From Aminobacter sp039907765 (GTDB taxonomy: Bacteria; Pseudomonadota; Alphaproteobacteria; Rhizobiales; Rhizobiaceae): a stretch of 64,000 nucleotides of DNA. The stretch covers positions 1-64,000 of the forward strand of contig NZ_JARDJI010000018.1 of the NCBI RefSeq assembly GCF_039907765.1. The letters are read 5' to 3'. Below are positions 25,952 to 34,461 of the stretch, in pieces; position 1 is the first letter of the stretch, and each line of letters begins with the position of its first letter. The notes under the pieces are model-generated. The model was not told the DNA's origin, did no database searches, and worked only from the letters and a program-made list of their open reading frames with translations. The position numbers and the translations under genes are program-made.

Positions 25952-26368
25952 GTGCCCTTCCGCACCTCACGGCCGCTGCGTTTCGGGGACTGCGATCCCT
26001 CGGGCATCGCCTTTTTCCCGTCCTACCTGAACATCCTCGTCGGTGTTCTCGAGGAGTTTTTCGCATCGGTCGGTGCGCCGTGGAAAGAGCTCGTCGGCGA
26101 ACGCCGCATCGGCACGCCGACTGTCAGGCTCGACCTCACCTTCACCCATCCGGGCTTCCACGGCGACATGCTCGACTTCGAGCTGTTCGTCCGCCGCGTC
26201 GGCCGCTCGTCGCTCGACCTCGAGCATAAAGTTTCGGCCGCCGGCGCGCTGCTGTGGAGCGCCCGCCACAGCGTGGTTGCCACCTCGCTCGACACCCACA
26301 AATCTCTCGCCTGGCCGGATGACCTCCGCGCCGCGCTCGAAAGCCGCCTGGAGACATCAGATGCATGA
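25952..26368 (+). CDS. Hotdog acyl-CoA thioesterase (4-hydroxybenzoyl-CoA thioesterase type)
   Basis: A 138-residue hotdog-fold thioesterase. The motif FGDCDPSGIAFFPSYL near residue 11 contains the aspartate that acts as nucleophile or base in the Pseudomonas 4-hydroxybenzoyl-CoA thioesterase type. The start is a GTG, 10 bases after the dehydrogenase stop with GGAG between. Such enzymes in aromatic-CoA operons are thought to release CoA from dead-end thioesters; the substrate is not known. The end overlaps the RidA-like start by 8 bases. Confidence 0.88.
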   Translation: MPFRTSRPLRFGDCDPSGIAFFPSYLNILVGVLEEFFASVGAPWKELVGERRIGTPTVRLDLTFTHPGFHGDMLDFELFVRRVGRSSLDLEHKVSAAGALLWSARHSVVATSLDTHKSLAWPDDLRAALESRLETSDA

Positions 26369-26756
26369 GATCCTGCAACCCGAGGGCTGGGCCAAGCCGA
26401 TCGGCTATGCCAACGGCGTCGCGGCCAGCGGCCGCACCATCTTCGTCGGCGGCCAGATCGGCTGGAACGCGCAGTGCCAGTTCGAGACCGACGACTTCGT
26501 CGGCCAGGTGCGCCAGACGCTGGAAAACGTCGTCGCCGTGCTGAAGGCCGGCGGCGCCGAGCCGCACCACATCACCACGATGACCTGGTACTTCACCGAC
26601 AAGAAGGAATACACCGAGAACCTGCGCGGGCTCGGCCAGGCCTATCGCGACGTGATCGGCCGCCACTTCCCGGCCATGGCTGCCATGCAGGTGGTGGCGC
26701 TGGTCGAGGACCGCGCCAAGATCGAGATTCAGGCCACCGCCGTCGTTCCGGAATAA
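26361..26756 (+). CDS. RidA/YjgF-family protein without the catalytic arginine
   Basis: A 131-residue RidA-fold protein. The fold is clear (IFVGGQIGWN, VRQTLENVVAVLKAGGA, KIEIQATAVV), but in the active-site strand, where RidA reads PARSxxEV, this protein reads FPAMAAMQV with M106 in place of the arginine that binds the substrate carboxylate. It therefore belongs with the arginine-less Rid groups. Canonical members hydrolyse enamines/imines, and the upstream product 2-amino-5-oxocyclohexene-carboxyl-CoA is an enamine whose carboxylate is masked as a CoA ester. Loss of the arginine would make sense for that substrate. This is inference. Confidence 0.88.
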   Translation: MHEILQPEGWAKPIGYANGVAASGRTIFVGGQIGWNAQCQFETDDFVGQVRQTLENVVAVLKAGGAEPHHITTMTWYFTDKKEYTENLRGLGQAYRDVIGRHFPAMAAMQVVALVEDRAKIEIQATAVVPE

Positions 26757-26759
26757 GCG

Positions 26760-28727
26760 ATGAGCACGATACGGTTTTCGGAGAGCGTTTCGGGCAGCAT
26801 CCGCGGCGGCGTGCTCGTCGTCACCATCGACAATGCGCCCGTCAACGCCACCTCTGCGCATGTCCGGCAGGGGCTTGTGAAGGCGCTCGAACATGCGACA
26901 GCCCTCGGCACGGTGACCGGCATCGTCATCACCGGCGCCGGCCACACCTTCGTCGGCGGCGCCGACATCAAGGAGTTCGGCAAGCCGCCCGTCGAGCCGA
27001 CGCTGCCCGAGGTCATGGAGCGCATCGAGAATTGCGGCAAGCCGGTGGTCGCGGCCGTCAATGGTGCTGCCCTCGGCGGCGGTTGTGAGATCGCACTCGC
27101 CTGCCACGGTCGCATCGCCGGCGAGGCCGCGAGCTTCGGCATGCCTGAGGTCAAGCTCGGCATAGTGCCCGGCGCCGGCGGCACGCAGCGTTTGCCGCGC
27201 CTCGTCGGCATCGTCGCTGCCATCGACCTGATCGGCAGCGGCCGTACGGTGAAGCCGGCCGAAGCCCTCAAGCTCGGGCTGATCGACGGTATCGCCGCCG
27301 ACCATTTGTCCACAGCAATCGCGCTGGCGCGCGGCATGGCCGCCGATCCGCTGCGGCGCACGGGTGGCATCCAGATCGCTGGGGCTGATGCTGCGGCGGT
27401 CGAGATTGCCACGAAGAAGGTGCTGGCCAAGGCGCGTGGCCAGGCCGCGCCCGCCGAGGCCGTGCGCCTGGTCCGGAAGGCATCCGAGGCGAGCCTCGAG
27501 GACGCCCTCGCCGACGAGCGCGCCACCTTCATGCGGCTGCGCGATTCCCGCGAGGCCGCAGCCCTGCGCCACGTCTTCTTCGCCGAGCGGCAGGCCGGCA
27601 AGGTCGGCAAGCTCGACGGCGTCGCCCCGCGCAAGCTGGAAACGATCGGCATCGTCGGCACCGGTCTGATGGGCGCCGGCATCGCGGTGGCGGCGTTGAC
27701 AGCTGGCTGCCGCCTCGTCGGCGTCGAGCAGACTGAAGATGCCGCCGCAAAGGGGCGCGAGCGCATTTCGGAAACGCTCGACAAGGCCGTGCAATCGGGC
27801 CGCCTCGCCGATGCTACCCGCAACGAATGCCTGGCCCGGCTCGACGTCACGTCAGAAATCAGCAGGCTCGCCACGGCCGATCTCGTCATCGAGGCCGTGT
27901 TCGACGATCTCGCCGTCAAGACCGAGCTGTTCCAGCGGCTCGACGGTATCGTCCGGCCCGACGCGATCCTCGCTACCAACACCAGCTATCTGAACCCCGA
28001 CGAGATCGCGGCGGCGACCGCGCATCCCGGCCGCGTCGTCGGCCTGCACTTCTTCTCGCCCGCCAACATCATGCGGCTGGTCGAGGTCGTCGACTGCAAG
28101 GCGACATTACCCGACGTGCTCGCCACCGTGCTCGCCTTTGCCAGGAAGCTCGGCAAGCTGCCTGTGGTCTGCGGCGTGACAGAGGGTTTCATCGGCAACC
28201 GCATCTTCTCGGCCTATCGCCGCGAGGCGGAGTTCATGGTCGAGGACGGCGCCTCGCCGGCCGACGTTGACGCAGCGCTCGAAGCCTACGGCTTCCCGAT
28301 GGGCATCTTCACCGTCTACGACATGGCCGGCCTGGAAATCGCCTGGGCCCGGCGCAAGCGCCAGGCAGCGACGCGCGATCCCAACGCGCGTTATGTCGAG
28401 ATCGCCGACAAGCTTTGTGAAGCCGGCCGCTTCGGTCGCAAGACGGGCAAAGGCTGGTACGACTATTCGTCGGGCGAAAAGGCCGTTGATCCTGAGGTTG
28501 CGGCGCTGATTGCGGAGGCGCGGACGGCAAAGGGAATTGTCCCGCGCGGCTTCACGCCGGAGGAGATCGTCCGCCGCCTGCTGCGCGCCATGGCCGAGGA
28601 GGGCAAGGCCCTGCTCGACGAGGGTATCGCGGCGCGGTCGAGCGACATCGACCTGGTGATGATCAACGGCTATGGCTTTCCGGCCCACAAGGGTGGGCCG
28701 ATGTTTGCCGCGGAAGGCAACGCGTAG
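26760..28727 (+). CDS. Bifunctional enoyl-CoA hydratase / 3-hydroxyacyl-CoA dehydrogenase
   Basis: A 655-residue fusion of an N-terminal crotonase domain (about 1-190) and a C-terminal NAD-dependent 3-hydroxyacyl-CoA dehydrogenase (about 294-650), like peroxisomal and FadJ-type enzymes. Both hydratase glutamates are present (E110 in GGGCEIAL, E130 in GMPEVKLG), as are the NAD motif GIVGTGLMGAGIA and the dehydrogenase histidine in GLHFFSPANIM. It starts 3 bases after the RidA-like stop and is the last gene of the operon. It would complete beta-oxidation of the ring-opened C7 acyl-CoA. Confidence 0.93.
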   Translation: MSTIRFSESVSGSIRGGVLVVTIDNAPVNATSAHVRQGLVKALEHATALGTVTGIVITGAGHTFVGGADIKEFGKPPVEPTLPEVMERIENCGKPVVAAVNGAALGGGCEIALACHGRIAGEAASFGMPEVKLGIVPGAGGTQRLPRLVGIVAAIDLIGSGRTVKPAEALKLGLIDGIAADHLSTAIALARGMAADPLRRTGGIQIAGADAAAVEIATKKVLAKARGQAAPAEAVRLVRKASEASLEDALADERATFMRLRDSREAAALRHVFFAERQAGKVGKLDGVAPRKLETIGIVGTGLMGAGIAVAALTAGCRLVGVEQTEDAAAKGRERISETLDKAVQSGRLADATRNECLARLDVTSEISRLATADLVIEAVFDDLAVKTELFQRLDGIVRPDAILATNTSYLNPDEIAAATAHPGRVVGLHFFSPANIMRLVEVVDCKATLPDVLATVLAFARKLGKLPVVCGVTEGFIGNRIFSAYRREAEFMVEDGASPADVDAALEAYGFPMGIFTVYDMAGLEIAWARRKRQAATRDPNARYVEIADKLCEAGRFGRKTGKGWYDYSSGEKAVDPEVAALIAEARTAKGIVPRGFTPEEIVRRLLRAMAEEGKALLDEGIAARSSDIDLVMINGYGFPAHKGGPMFAAEGNA

Positions 28728-28758
28728 CCACTGCGGACGCGCTTCCTCCGTCTTGAGA

Positions 28759-29211
28759 TCAGGTGCGCGGTGCCGCGTCTCCGCCCGGCTGCTGCCGCCG
28801 GCTGGCCTTGGCGTGCCAGTCGAAGTCGATCGACCCCTCCTCGGCCTTGTGGAAATACTGCGAACAGACCAGCCAGCCCTTCAGCGGCCGCAACAGCGCC
28901 ATGCAGCTCAGTATGGTCAGCGGCAGGGTGGTGAACAGGTGCACCCACAGCGGCAGGCCGAAGGTCATCTGGAACCAGACGCCGAAGCCGAGCGCGGGCA
29001 CTGCGGCGATGGTCATGGCGAAGAAGGCCGGGCCGTCGGCGGGATCGGCGAAGGAATAGTCGAGGCCGCAGACTTCGCACCGCGGCGCAAGCTTCAGAAA
29101 TCCCGAGAACAGGTGCCCCATCTGGCAGCGGGGGCAAAGCCCTCTGATGCCGGTCTTCATCGGGTTGTCGGTGGGCGTGAAGCCCTCAGCGGAAAATTGC
29201 GATTTTGACAT
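28759..29211 (-). CDS. DUF983 membrane protein
   Basis: A 150-residue DUF983 protein. Two CxxC pairs (CPRCQMGH and CEVCG) lie before two membrane segments (about 75-92 and 98-118), the arrangement of this family. DUF983 genes are often beside respiratory oxidase genes; here it is divergent from the bd-type quinol oxidase. AGGAGGCGAGG precedes the ATG at 29211; longer in-frame extension is not supported. The function is unknown; zinc or redox handling in oxidase assembly is a guess from the cysteines and neighbours. Confidence 0.9.
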   Translation of the reverse strand: MSKSQFSAEGFTPTDNPMKTGIRGLCPRCQMGHLFSGFLKLAPRCEVCGLDYSFADPADGPAFFAMTIAAVPALGFGVWFQMTFGLPLWVHLFTTLPLTILSCMALLRPLKGWLVCSQYFHKAEEGSIDFDWHAKASRRQQPGGDAAPRT

Positions 29212-29546
29212 CCTCGCCTCCTGTGCAGGGATCTCGAATTTGTTGCCGTCGCCCGGGCGGGCTTCTGCCTGCCGTATACATAGGGCCCAACGCACTTGCG
29301 CGCAAGAAGCATTATGCATATAATTAGCATACACTCCATTCAATATTGATTGAGTGAGTGGATTGTATGGATATCCAGCATGCCGACGCCTCCATGGGTC
29401 AATATGTCCGCGTCGACTTTTGGTGCCGCCGCGATCAGGATGGCGCAATTGTGGGAGGATGAATACTATCCGCCGGAAGGCTGCGGTACTTTCGGCGCCG
29501 TCCAACCGTGGCGAGCAGCGTATTTGTGCTTGCAGAGAGGTCCTAG
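29212..29546. other. Divergent regulatory region DUF983 / cydAB
   Basis: This 335-base stretch holds no gene I can support. It contains the cydAB promoter listed separately and an AT-rich core (29308-29355) with TCAATATTGA (29342-29351). A minus-strand promoter for DUF983 may be TTGAAT (complement of 29341-29346) with TATGCA 17 bases on. The last 190 bases before cydA are an untranslated leader without an obvious structure. Confidence 0.45.
29295..29324 (+). promoter_or_regulatory. cydAB promoter with palindrome over the -35
   Basis: TTGCGC (29296-29301) and TATAAT (29319-29324) are separated by 17 bases, a good sigma-70 promoter reading towards cydA. The -35 lies inside CTTGCGCGCAAG (29295-29306), a perfect 12-base palindrome, so a repressor bound there would block polymerase. 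Confidence 0.55.
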
Positions 29547-30971
29547 ATGTTTGGCCTGACAGCGCTGGAACTGGCTCGCATTCAGTTCGGCTTCACCATT
29601 TCCTTCCACATCATCTTTCCGGCCATCACCATCGGCCTTGCGAGCTACCTTGCGGTGCTGGAAGGGCTGTGGCTCTGGAAACGCGACACCGTCTATCGCG
29701 ACCTCTACCATTTCTGGTCGAAGATTTTCGCCGTCAACTTCGCCATGGGCGTCGTCTCGGGGCTGGTGATGGCCTACCAGTTCGGCACCAACTGGAGTTA
29801 CTACTCGGCCTTCGCCGGCAGCGTGACCGGCCCCCTGCTCGCCTATGAAGTGCTGACCGCCTTTTTCCTCGAGGCCGGCTTCCTGGGTGTCATGTTGTTC
29901 GGCTGGAACAAGGTCGGGCCGGGCCTGCATTTCTTTTCGACCGTCATGGTGGCGATCGGCACGCTGATCTCGGCCACCTGGATCCTCGCCTCCAACAGCT
30001 GGATGCAGACCCCCCAGGGCTTCGAGATCGTCAACAATGTCGTCGTGCCGGTGAACTGGTTCGAGGTGATCTTCAATCCCTCCTTCCCCTACCGCCTGGC
30101 GCACATGACGGTGGCGGCGTTCCTGGCGACCGCGCTCTTCGTCGGCGCCTCGGGCGCCTGGCACCTGCTGCGCGGCAACGACAACAGCCGCGTGCGCACC
30201 ATGCTGTCCATGGCCATGTGGATGCTGCTCTTCACCGCGCCGGTGCAGATCGTCATTGGCGACCTCCATGGGCTGAACACGCTCAAGTACCAGCCCGCCA
30301 AGATCGCCGCGATAGAGGGTCATTGGGAAAACAAGCCCGGCGAGGGCGTGCCGCTGATCCTGTTCGGCTGGCCCGACATGAAGAACGAGACGACGCGGTT
30401 TGCCCTGGAGGTGCCAAATCTCGGCAGCCTCATCCTGACACGGAAGTGGGACGGCCAGTTCCCCGGCTTGAAGGAATTCGCGCCGGAGGACCGGCCGAAC
30501 TCGACCGTCGTCTTCTGGAGCTTCCGCATCATGGTCGGCCTCGGCATGCTGATGCTTCTGCTCGGCGTCTGGGGTGCGTGGCTGCGCTGGCGCAACCGGA
30601 TGTACGAGGCCAGGTTCTTCCTGCGCTTCGCCATCTGGATGGGACCGGCGGGGCTGATCGCCATCCTTGCCGGCTGGTACACGACCGAGATCGGCCGCCA
30701 GCCCTGGATCGTCTACGGCGTCATGCGCACCGCCGACGCGGTCTCGAACCAGTCCGCGCTGTCGATGAGCGTCACGCTGATCGTCTTCATCGTGGTCTAC
30801 TTCATCGTCTTCGGGACCGGCGTCCGCTACATGCTGAAGCTGGTCGGCAAGGGGCCGGAGGACCACGAGCAGGAGTCGCCGGACGATACCGGCCGCCCGG
30901 CCCGGCCGCTGTCGGCGGCGCCGGATCAGATGGACATGTTTGCGGCCGCGCATCAGGACAAGAGAGGCTGA
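29547..30971 (+). CDS. cydA: Cyanide-insensitive bd-type quinol oxidase subunit I
   Basis: A 474-residue subunit I of the cytochrome bd family. It reduces oxygen with electrons from ubiquinol in the inner membrane. Heme ligands H21 (ISFHIIFP), H186 (YRLAHMT) and M329 (FWSFRIMVG) correspond to H19, H186 and M393 of the E. coli protein. The offset between the last two pairs shows that the long Q-loop insert is missing, so it is of the CioA (short-loop, cyanide-insensitive) type. GWYTTEIGRQPW is also present. The start lies 6 bases after GAGAGG. cydB follows 4 bases on. Confidence 0.95.
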   Translation: MFGLTALELARIQFGFTISFHIIFPAITIGLASYLAVLEGLWLWKRDTVYRDLYHFWSKIFAVNFAMGVVSGLVMAYQFGTNWSYYSAFAGSVTGPLLAYEVLTAFFLEAGFLGVMLFGWNKVGPGLHFFSTVMVAIGTLISATWILASNSWMQTPQGFEIVNNVVVPVNWFEVIFNPSFPYRLAHMTVAAFLATALFVGASGAWHLLRGNDNSRVRTMLSMAMWMLLFTAPVQIVIGDLHGLNTLKYQPAKIAAIEGHWENKPGEGVPLILFGWPDMKNETTRFALEVPNLGSLILTRKWDGQFPGLKEFAPEDRPNSTVVFWSFRIMVGLGMLMLLLGVWGAWLRWRNRMYEARFFLRFAIWMGPAGLIAILAGWYTTEIGRQPWIVYGVMRTADAVSNQSALSMSVTLIVFIVVYFIVFGTGVRYMLKLVGKGPEDHEQESPDDTGRPARPLSAAPDQMDMFAAAHQDKRG

Positions 30972-30975
30972 CACG

Positions 30976-31983
30976 ATGGGCATCGATCTTCCCGTAGTCT
31001 GGGCCGTCATCATCGCCTTCGGCCTCATGATGTATGTCGTGATGGACGGTTTCGATCTCGGCATCGGCATCCTGTTTCCCTTCGTGCGCGATCGCGAGGA
31101 CCGCGACGTCATGGTCAACACAGTGGCCCCGGTGTGGGACGGCAACGAGACCTGGCTGGTGCTGGGCGGTGCGGCGCTGATGGCGGCCTTCCCGCTGGCC
31201 TACGCGGTCGTGCTCAGCGCGCTCTATCTGCCGCTCGTGCTCATGCTGCTCGGCCTTATTTGGCGCGGCGTCGCCTTCGAGTTCCGCTTCAAGGCCGACG
31301 AGCACCACAAGCCGTTCTGGGACAAAGCCTTTGCGGGCGGATCCTACGTCGCCACGTTCTTCCAGGGCGTGTCGCTCGGCGCCTTTCTCGACGGCTTTCC
31401 TGTCGCCGACGGTGCCTATGCGGGCGGTGCGCTGGACTGGATCACCCCGTTCAGCCTGTTCACCGGAGCCGGCCTGATCGTCGCCTATGCGCTGCTCGGC
31501 TGCACCTGGCTCATCATCAAGACGGAAGGCGCGCTCTACCAGCGCATGGTGAGCCTCGCGCGCCCGGTTACGCTCGCCCTGCTTGGCGTCATCGGCATCG
31601 TCAGCCTGTGGACGCCATTCGCTCACCCGGACATCGCCGAGCGCTGGTTCAGCTTCCCGAACATCGTCTTCTTCTCGCCGGTCCCGGTCCTGGTTCTGGT
31701 CAGTGGCTGGCTGATCCTGCGCAGCCTGCAGGGGGCGCCGCATGCGGGACCCTTCATGCTGGTTCTGTTCCTGCTGTTCCTCGGCTACAGCGGGCTCGGC
31801 ATCAGCCTCTGGCCCAACATCATCCCGCCGGACATCACCATCCGCGAGGCGGCAGCCCCCGTTCAGAGCATGGGCTTCGCGCTCGTCGGGGCGCTTTTGA
31901 TCATCCCCTTCATTCTCGGATACACGGCCTGGTCCTATTACGTCTTCCGCGGCAAGGTGAAGGCCGGGGAGGGATATCACTGA
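30976..31983 (+). CDS. cydB: Cyanide-insensitive bd-type quinol oxidase subunit II
   Basis: A 335-residue subunit II with about eight membrane segments. The family start (VVMDGFDLGIGILFPF, followed by NTVAPVWDGNETWLVLGG) is fully conserved. It forms the heterodimer with subunit I. The ATG at 30976 is chosen because MGIDLPVVWAVI matches family starts. The stop overlaps the ATG of the DUF2474 peptide gene. Confidence 0.95.
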   Translation: MGIDLPVVWAVIIAFGLMMYVVMDGFDLGIGILFPFVRDREDRDVMVNTVAPVWDGNETWLVLGGAALMAAFPLAYAVVLSALYLPLVLMLLGLIWRGVAFEFRFKADEHHKPFWDKAFAGGSYVATFFQGVSLGAFLDGFPVADGAYAGGALDWITPFSLFTGAGLIVAYALLGCTWLIIKTEGALYQRMVSLARPVTLALLGVIGIVSLWTPFAHPDIAERWFSFPNIVFFSPVPVLVLVSGWLILRSLQGAPHAGPFMLVLFLLFLGYSGLGISLWPNIIPPDITIREAAAPVQSMGFALVGALLIIPFILGYTAWSYYVFRGKVKAGEGYH

Positions 31984-32126
31984 TGGCGGTTCCGTCTCAG
32001 GCACCGGCCTCCTGGCCGAAACGGATCAGCTGGCTGGTCTTCATCTGGACCGCGAGTGTGCTCGCCCTCGGCGCAGTGGCGCTGGCGTTTCGCCTGCTGA
32101 TGAACCTTGCCGGACTGACCGTCTGA
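31983..32126 (+). CDS. DUF2474 small membrane peptide of the oxidase operon
   Basis: A 47-residue peptide with one hydrophobic helix (about 17-42: ISWLVFIWTASVLALGAVAL), matching the DUF2474 family found directly after cioB/cydB. Its start overlaps the cydB stop (TGATG). By analogy with CydX, which stabilises the E. coli bd oxidase, it is probably a third subunit or assembly aid, but it is not homologous enough to CydX to be sure. Confidence 0.8.
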   Translation: MAVPSQAPASWPKRISWLVFIWTASVLALGAVALAFRLLMNLAGLTV

Positions 32127-32143
32127 TCCCGAGGGAAAGCCTC

Positions 32144-33085
32144 ATGTACACGAACGTCCAGCCGGCGTTTTCGCCGCGCGACTTCCACGACCGGGTCTAT
32201 GCGGGCGAGGTGCTCCGCTTCGCCACGCTTCGGCCAATGCGGGACCTGGCCGAATTCACGCGGGGGTTCCTGGAAGATGCATTCGCGCCCTTCAAGCCGG
32301 TCGAGATCCACCGCCACCTCAGCCACGAAGAGCAGGCCGAGAGCTTTGCGCAACGGCAGCGCGATTTCGCGCGTCTGCCGGAGGTCCGGCGACTTTGGCG
32401 TGCCGTGTTCGAGGCGATTGGGCTCGACGCCGGGGGGTTGGCGCGCGATAGCCTCTATCTGCGTTTCCAGCCGCATCAGGATCCAGGCGCGGTCGTGCCG
32501 CGCGCCCGCGCCACCGCGACGATCGCCTTCCACCGCGATACCTGGGGCTCGAACCTCTACGCCCAGACCAACTGGTGGGCGCCCATCTACGACATCACCG
32601 AAGGCCGTACCTTTGCCATCTATCCGTCATTGTGGGATCGGCCGGTGGCCAACACGAGCGCCGACTTCGACCTGGCCGCCGTCCTCGATCGGTCCAGGAC
32701 CGGAGGACGCAACGCAAACGATGCCGATGCGGCGATCCCGCATCTGACCGAACAGCTCGAAGTCGCCGATGCCACGCCGGTGGTCATCGCCCCCGGCGAG
32801 CTGATCGCGTTCTCCAGCGCGCATGCTCATGCCGGCGTCCCCAATTCGACGGGCCTGACGCGTATTTCGCTCGAGACGCGCACGCTATGGATCGACGACC
32901 TGCGCTCGGGGCGCGGCGCCCCCAATGTCGACGGATTTGCAAAGTGGATGTCGCCCGGCATGTTCCGGCGCGTCAGCGACGAGGTGGCGCTCAATGACCT
33001 GCTAGGGTTGAAGCGCCTGGAGCCCTTTGCCGGCCCCTTCGCGCCGGCGCGTCAGACCACCATAGCCGACAATGCCGACCGCTGA
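32144..33085 (+). CDS. Putative 2-oxoglutarate/Fe(II) oxygenase of unknown substrate
   Basis: A 313-residue protein I cannot name. A double-stranded beta-helix oxygenase is suggested by HRD at 130-132 (AFHRDTWGSN, an HxD pair), H227/H229 (SSAHAHAGVPNS) as the distal ligand, and R240 (TGLTRISLETR), which would hold the 2-oxoglutarate carboxylate. The substrate is unknown. It starts 17 bases after the DUF2474 gene, so it may be transcribed with the oxidase. Its end overlaps the convergent MocR gene by 34 bases, so antisense interference is possible. Confidence 0.6.
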   Translation: MYTNVQPAFSPRDFHDRVYAGEVLRFATLRPMRDLAEFTRGFLEDAFAPFKPVEIHRHLSHEEQAESFAQRQRDFARLPEVRRLWRAVFEAIGLDAGGLARDSLYLRFQPHQDPGAVVPRARATATIAFHRDTWGSNLYAQTNWWAPIYDITEGRTFAIYPSLWDRPVANTSADFDLAAVLDRSRTGGRNANDADAAIPHLTEQLEVADATPVVIAPGELIAFSSAHAHAGVPNSTGLTRISLETRTLWIDDLRSGRGAPNVDGFAKWMSPGMFRRVSDEVALNDLLGLKRLEPFAGPFAPARQTTIADNADR

Positions 33086-34440
33086 TTGATGAGGCTGGCG
33101 ATGGCCTGGAGGCTGGCCTCCAGCGCAGCGTGATCGGGCGCGGCGCCGAGCCCGAGACGCACAGCCTCGGGAACCTGGTCGGCACGTGAAAAGGCATCGC
33201 TGGTGACCACGCCGACGCCGGCCGAACGCAAGCGTGCGGCGAACTCGCTGCGGTTCCAGTGGCCCGGCAGCCGCAGCCAGGCGTGAAACCCTTCGGGGTC
33301 GGCCTGGACCAGCTCGGCCGGCAGGATGTCGGCCACCATTGCCTGCCGTTGCCGCGCGTCGGTGCGGATCGCGGCGAGCACTGCCTGGGCGATGCCTGTC
33401 TCGATCCAGCGGGTCGCGATCGCGGCGGTGAGCGGCGACGCCATGCCCGAGGTGGCGCGGACGGCTGCCGTCAGCTGTGCCGTACGGCGTGCCTCCGGGG
33501 TGACCAGATAGGCAACCCTCAGCGATGGAGCCACGCACTTGGCGAGACCCGCCACGTGATAGACGATGTCGGGCGCAAGCGCGGCGAACGGCGCCACGGG
33601 CTTGGCCGGCAAGGCGCCGTAGGCGTCGTCCTCGATGATCGGCACGTTGTGCTTGCGGGCGATCGAGACGATCGCTTCCCGGCGTTCCAGCGGCAGCGTC
33701 GCCGTCGTCGGGTTGTGAAGCGTGGGATTGCTGTAGAGCGCCTTGGGCGGCGCCTTGCGGCAGATCTCGGCGAAGGCTTCGGGGATGATTCCGGCCGAGT
33801 CCATCGCGACCGCGCTGACGCGGATGCGCAGATGCTCGGCGGCGGCAAGCAGGCCGGGATAGGTCAAGGCTTCGGCGCAGATCGTCTCGCCCGGGCCGGC
33901 CAGGGTGCCAAGCAGGGAAAGCAGCGCGCCCTGTGCGCCGGGGCAGACGAGCAGCCGGCCCGTGGCGATCTCGCCGAGGCGCGGCGCCAGCCAGGTGCCA
34001 CCGGCCGCCCGGTCGCGCGAGGTGCCGCCGGCCTCCTGGTAGCGCATCAGGAGTTCCAGCCCGTTGTCGCCCCTGAGGTCGCTGATCTCGTCCCACATTC
34101 GGGTAGCCAGGTCGAGCTCGTCGAACCGGGGCGGCAGGTTCATGCTCATGTCGACCAGGCCGCTCGGGGTCGATGCCGTACCGGCAGGCCGCCGGGAACG
34201 GACATAGGTCCCCTGCCCGACCCGGCCTTCGATCAGGCCACGCCGACGCGCTTCGGTGTAGGCACGGCTCACGGTGGTGAAGTCGATGCCGAGCTGTTCG
34301 GCCAGGGTTCTTTGCGGTGGCAGGCGCGTCCCGGCCGGCAGGCGCCCGGACGCGATGTCGACCGCCAGCGCATCGGCAATGGTGAGGTAGAGCGGTCCCG
34401 ATGCCTTGGAGATCGAGGGTGACCAGGTTGACGCGGTCAT
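33052..34440 (-). CDS. MocR-type regulator (GntR HTH fused to aminotransferase domain)
   Basis: A 462-residue MocR protein. A GntR winged helix (about 15-80, LPPQRTLAEQLGIDFTTVSRAYTEARRRGLI) is fused to a fold-type I PLP domain (about 105-455). The PLP lysine is in HVAGLAKCVAPSLRVAY. MocR proteins bind PLP as an effector site and control vitamin B6, amino acid or exporter genes. The ATG at 34440 gives a normal N-terminus; the frame continues to 34509 across the operator-like palindrome. No aminotransferase or pdx gene is adjacent, so the target is unclear. Confidence 0.92.
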   Translation of the reverse strand: MTASTWSPSISKASGPLYLTIADALAVDIASGRLPAGTRLPPQRTLAEQLGIDFTTVSRAYTEARRRGLIEGRVGQGTYVRSRRPAGTASTPSGLVDMSMNLPPRFDELDLATRMWDEISDLRGDNGLELLMRYQEAGGTSRDRAAGGTWLAPRLGEIATGRLLVCPGAQGALLSLLGTLAGPGETICAEALTYPGLLAAAEHLRIRVSAVAMDSAGIIPEAFAEICRKAPPKALYSNPTLHNPTTATLPLERREAIVSIARKHNVPIIEDDAYGALPAKPVAPFAALAPDIVYHVAGLAKCVAPSLRVAYLVTPEARRTAQLTAAVRATSGMASPLTAAIATRWIETGIAQAVLAAIRTDARQRQAMVADILPAELVQADPEGFHAWLRLPGHWNRSEFAARLRSAGVGVVTSDAFSRADQVPEAVRLGLGAAPDHAALEASLQAIASLINQRSALSAMVV

Positions 34441-34461
34441 GAGCCTATCGCGATACAGTTT

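Noticed and set aside
29341..29356. FNR/FixK box before cydA
   Set aside because: TTCAATATTGATTGA contains only a short palindrome; the TTGAT-N4-ATCAA arrangement is not met.
29350..29559. A possible 69-residue leader protein before cydA
   Set aside because: Overlaps the cydA start out of frame, has no ribosome site and no family resemblance; better read as untranslated leader.
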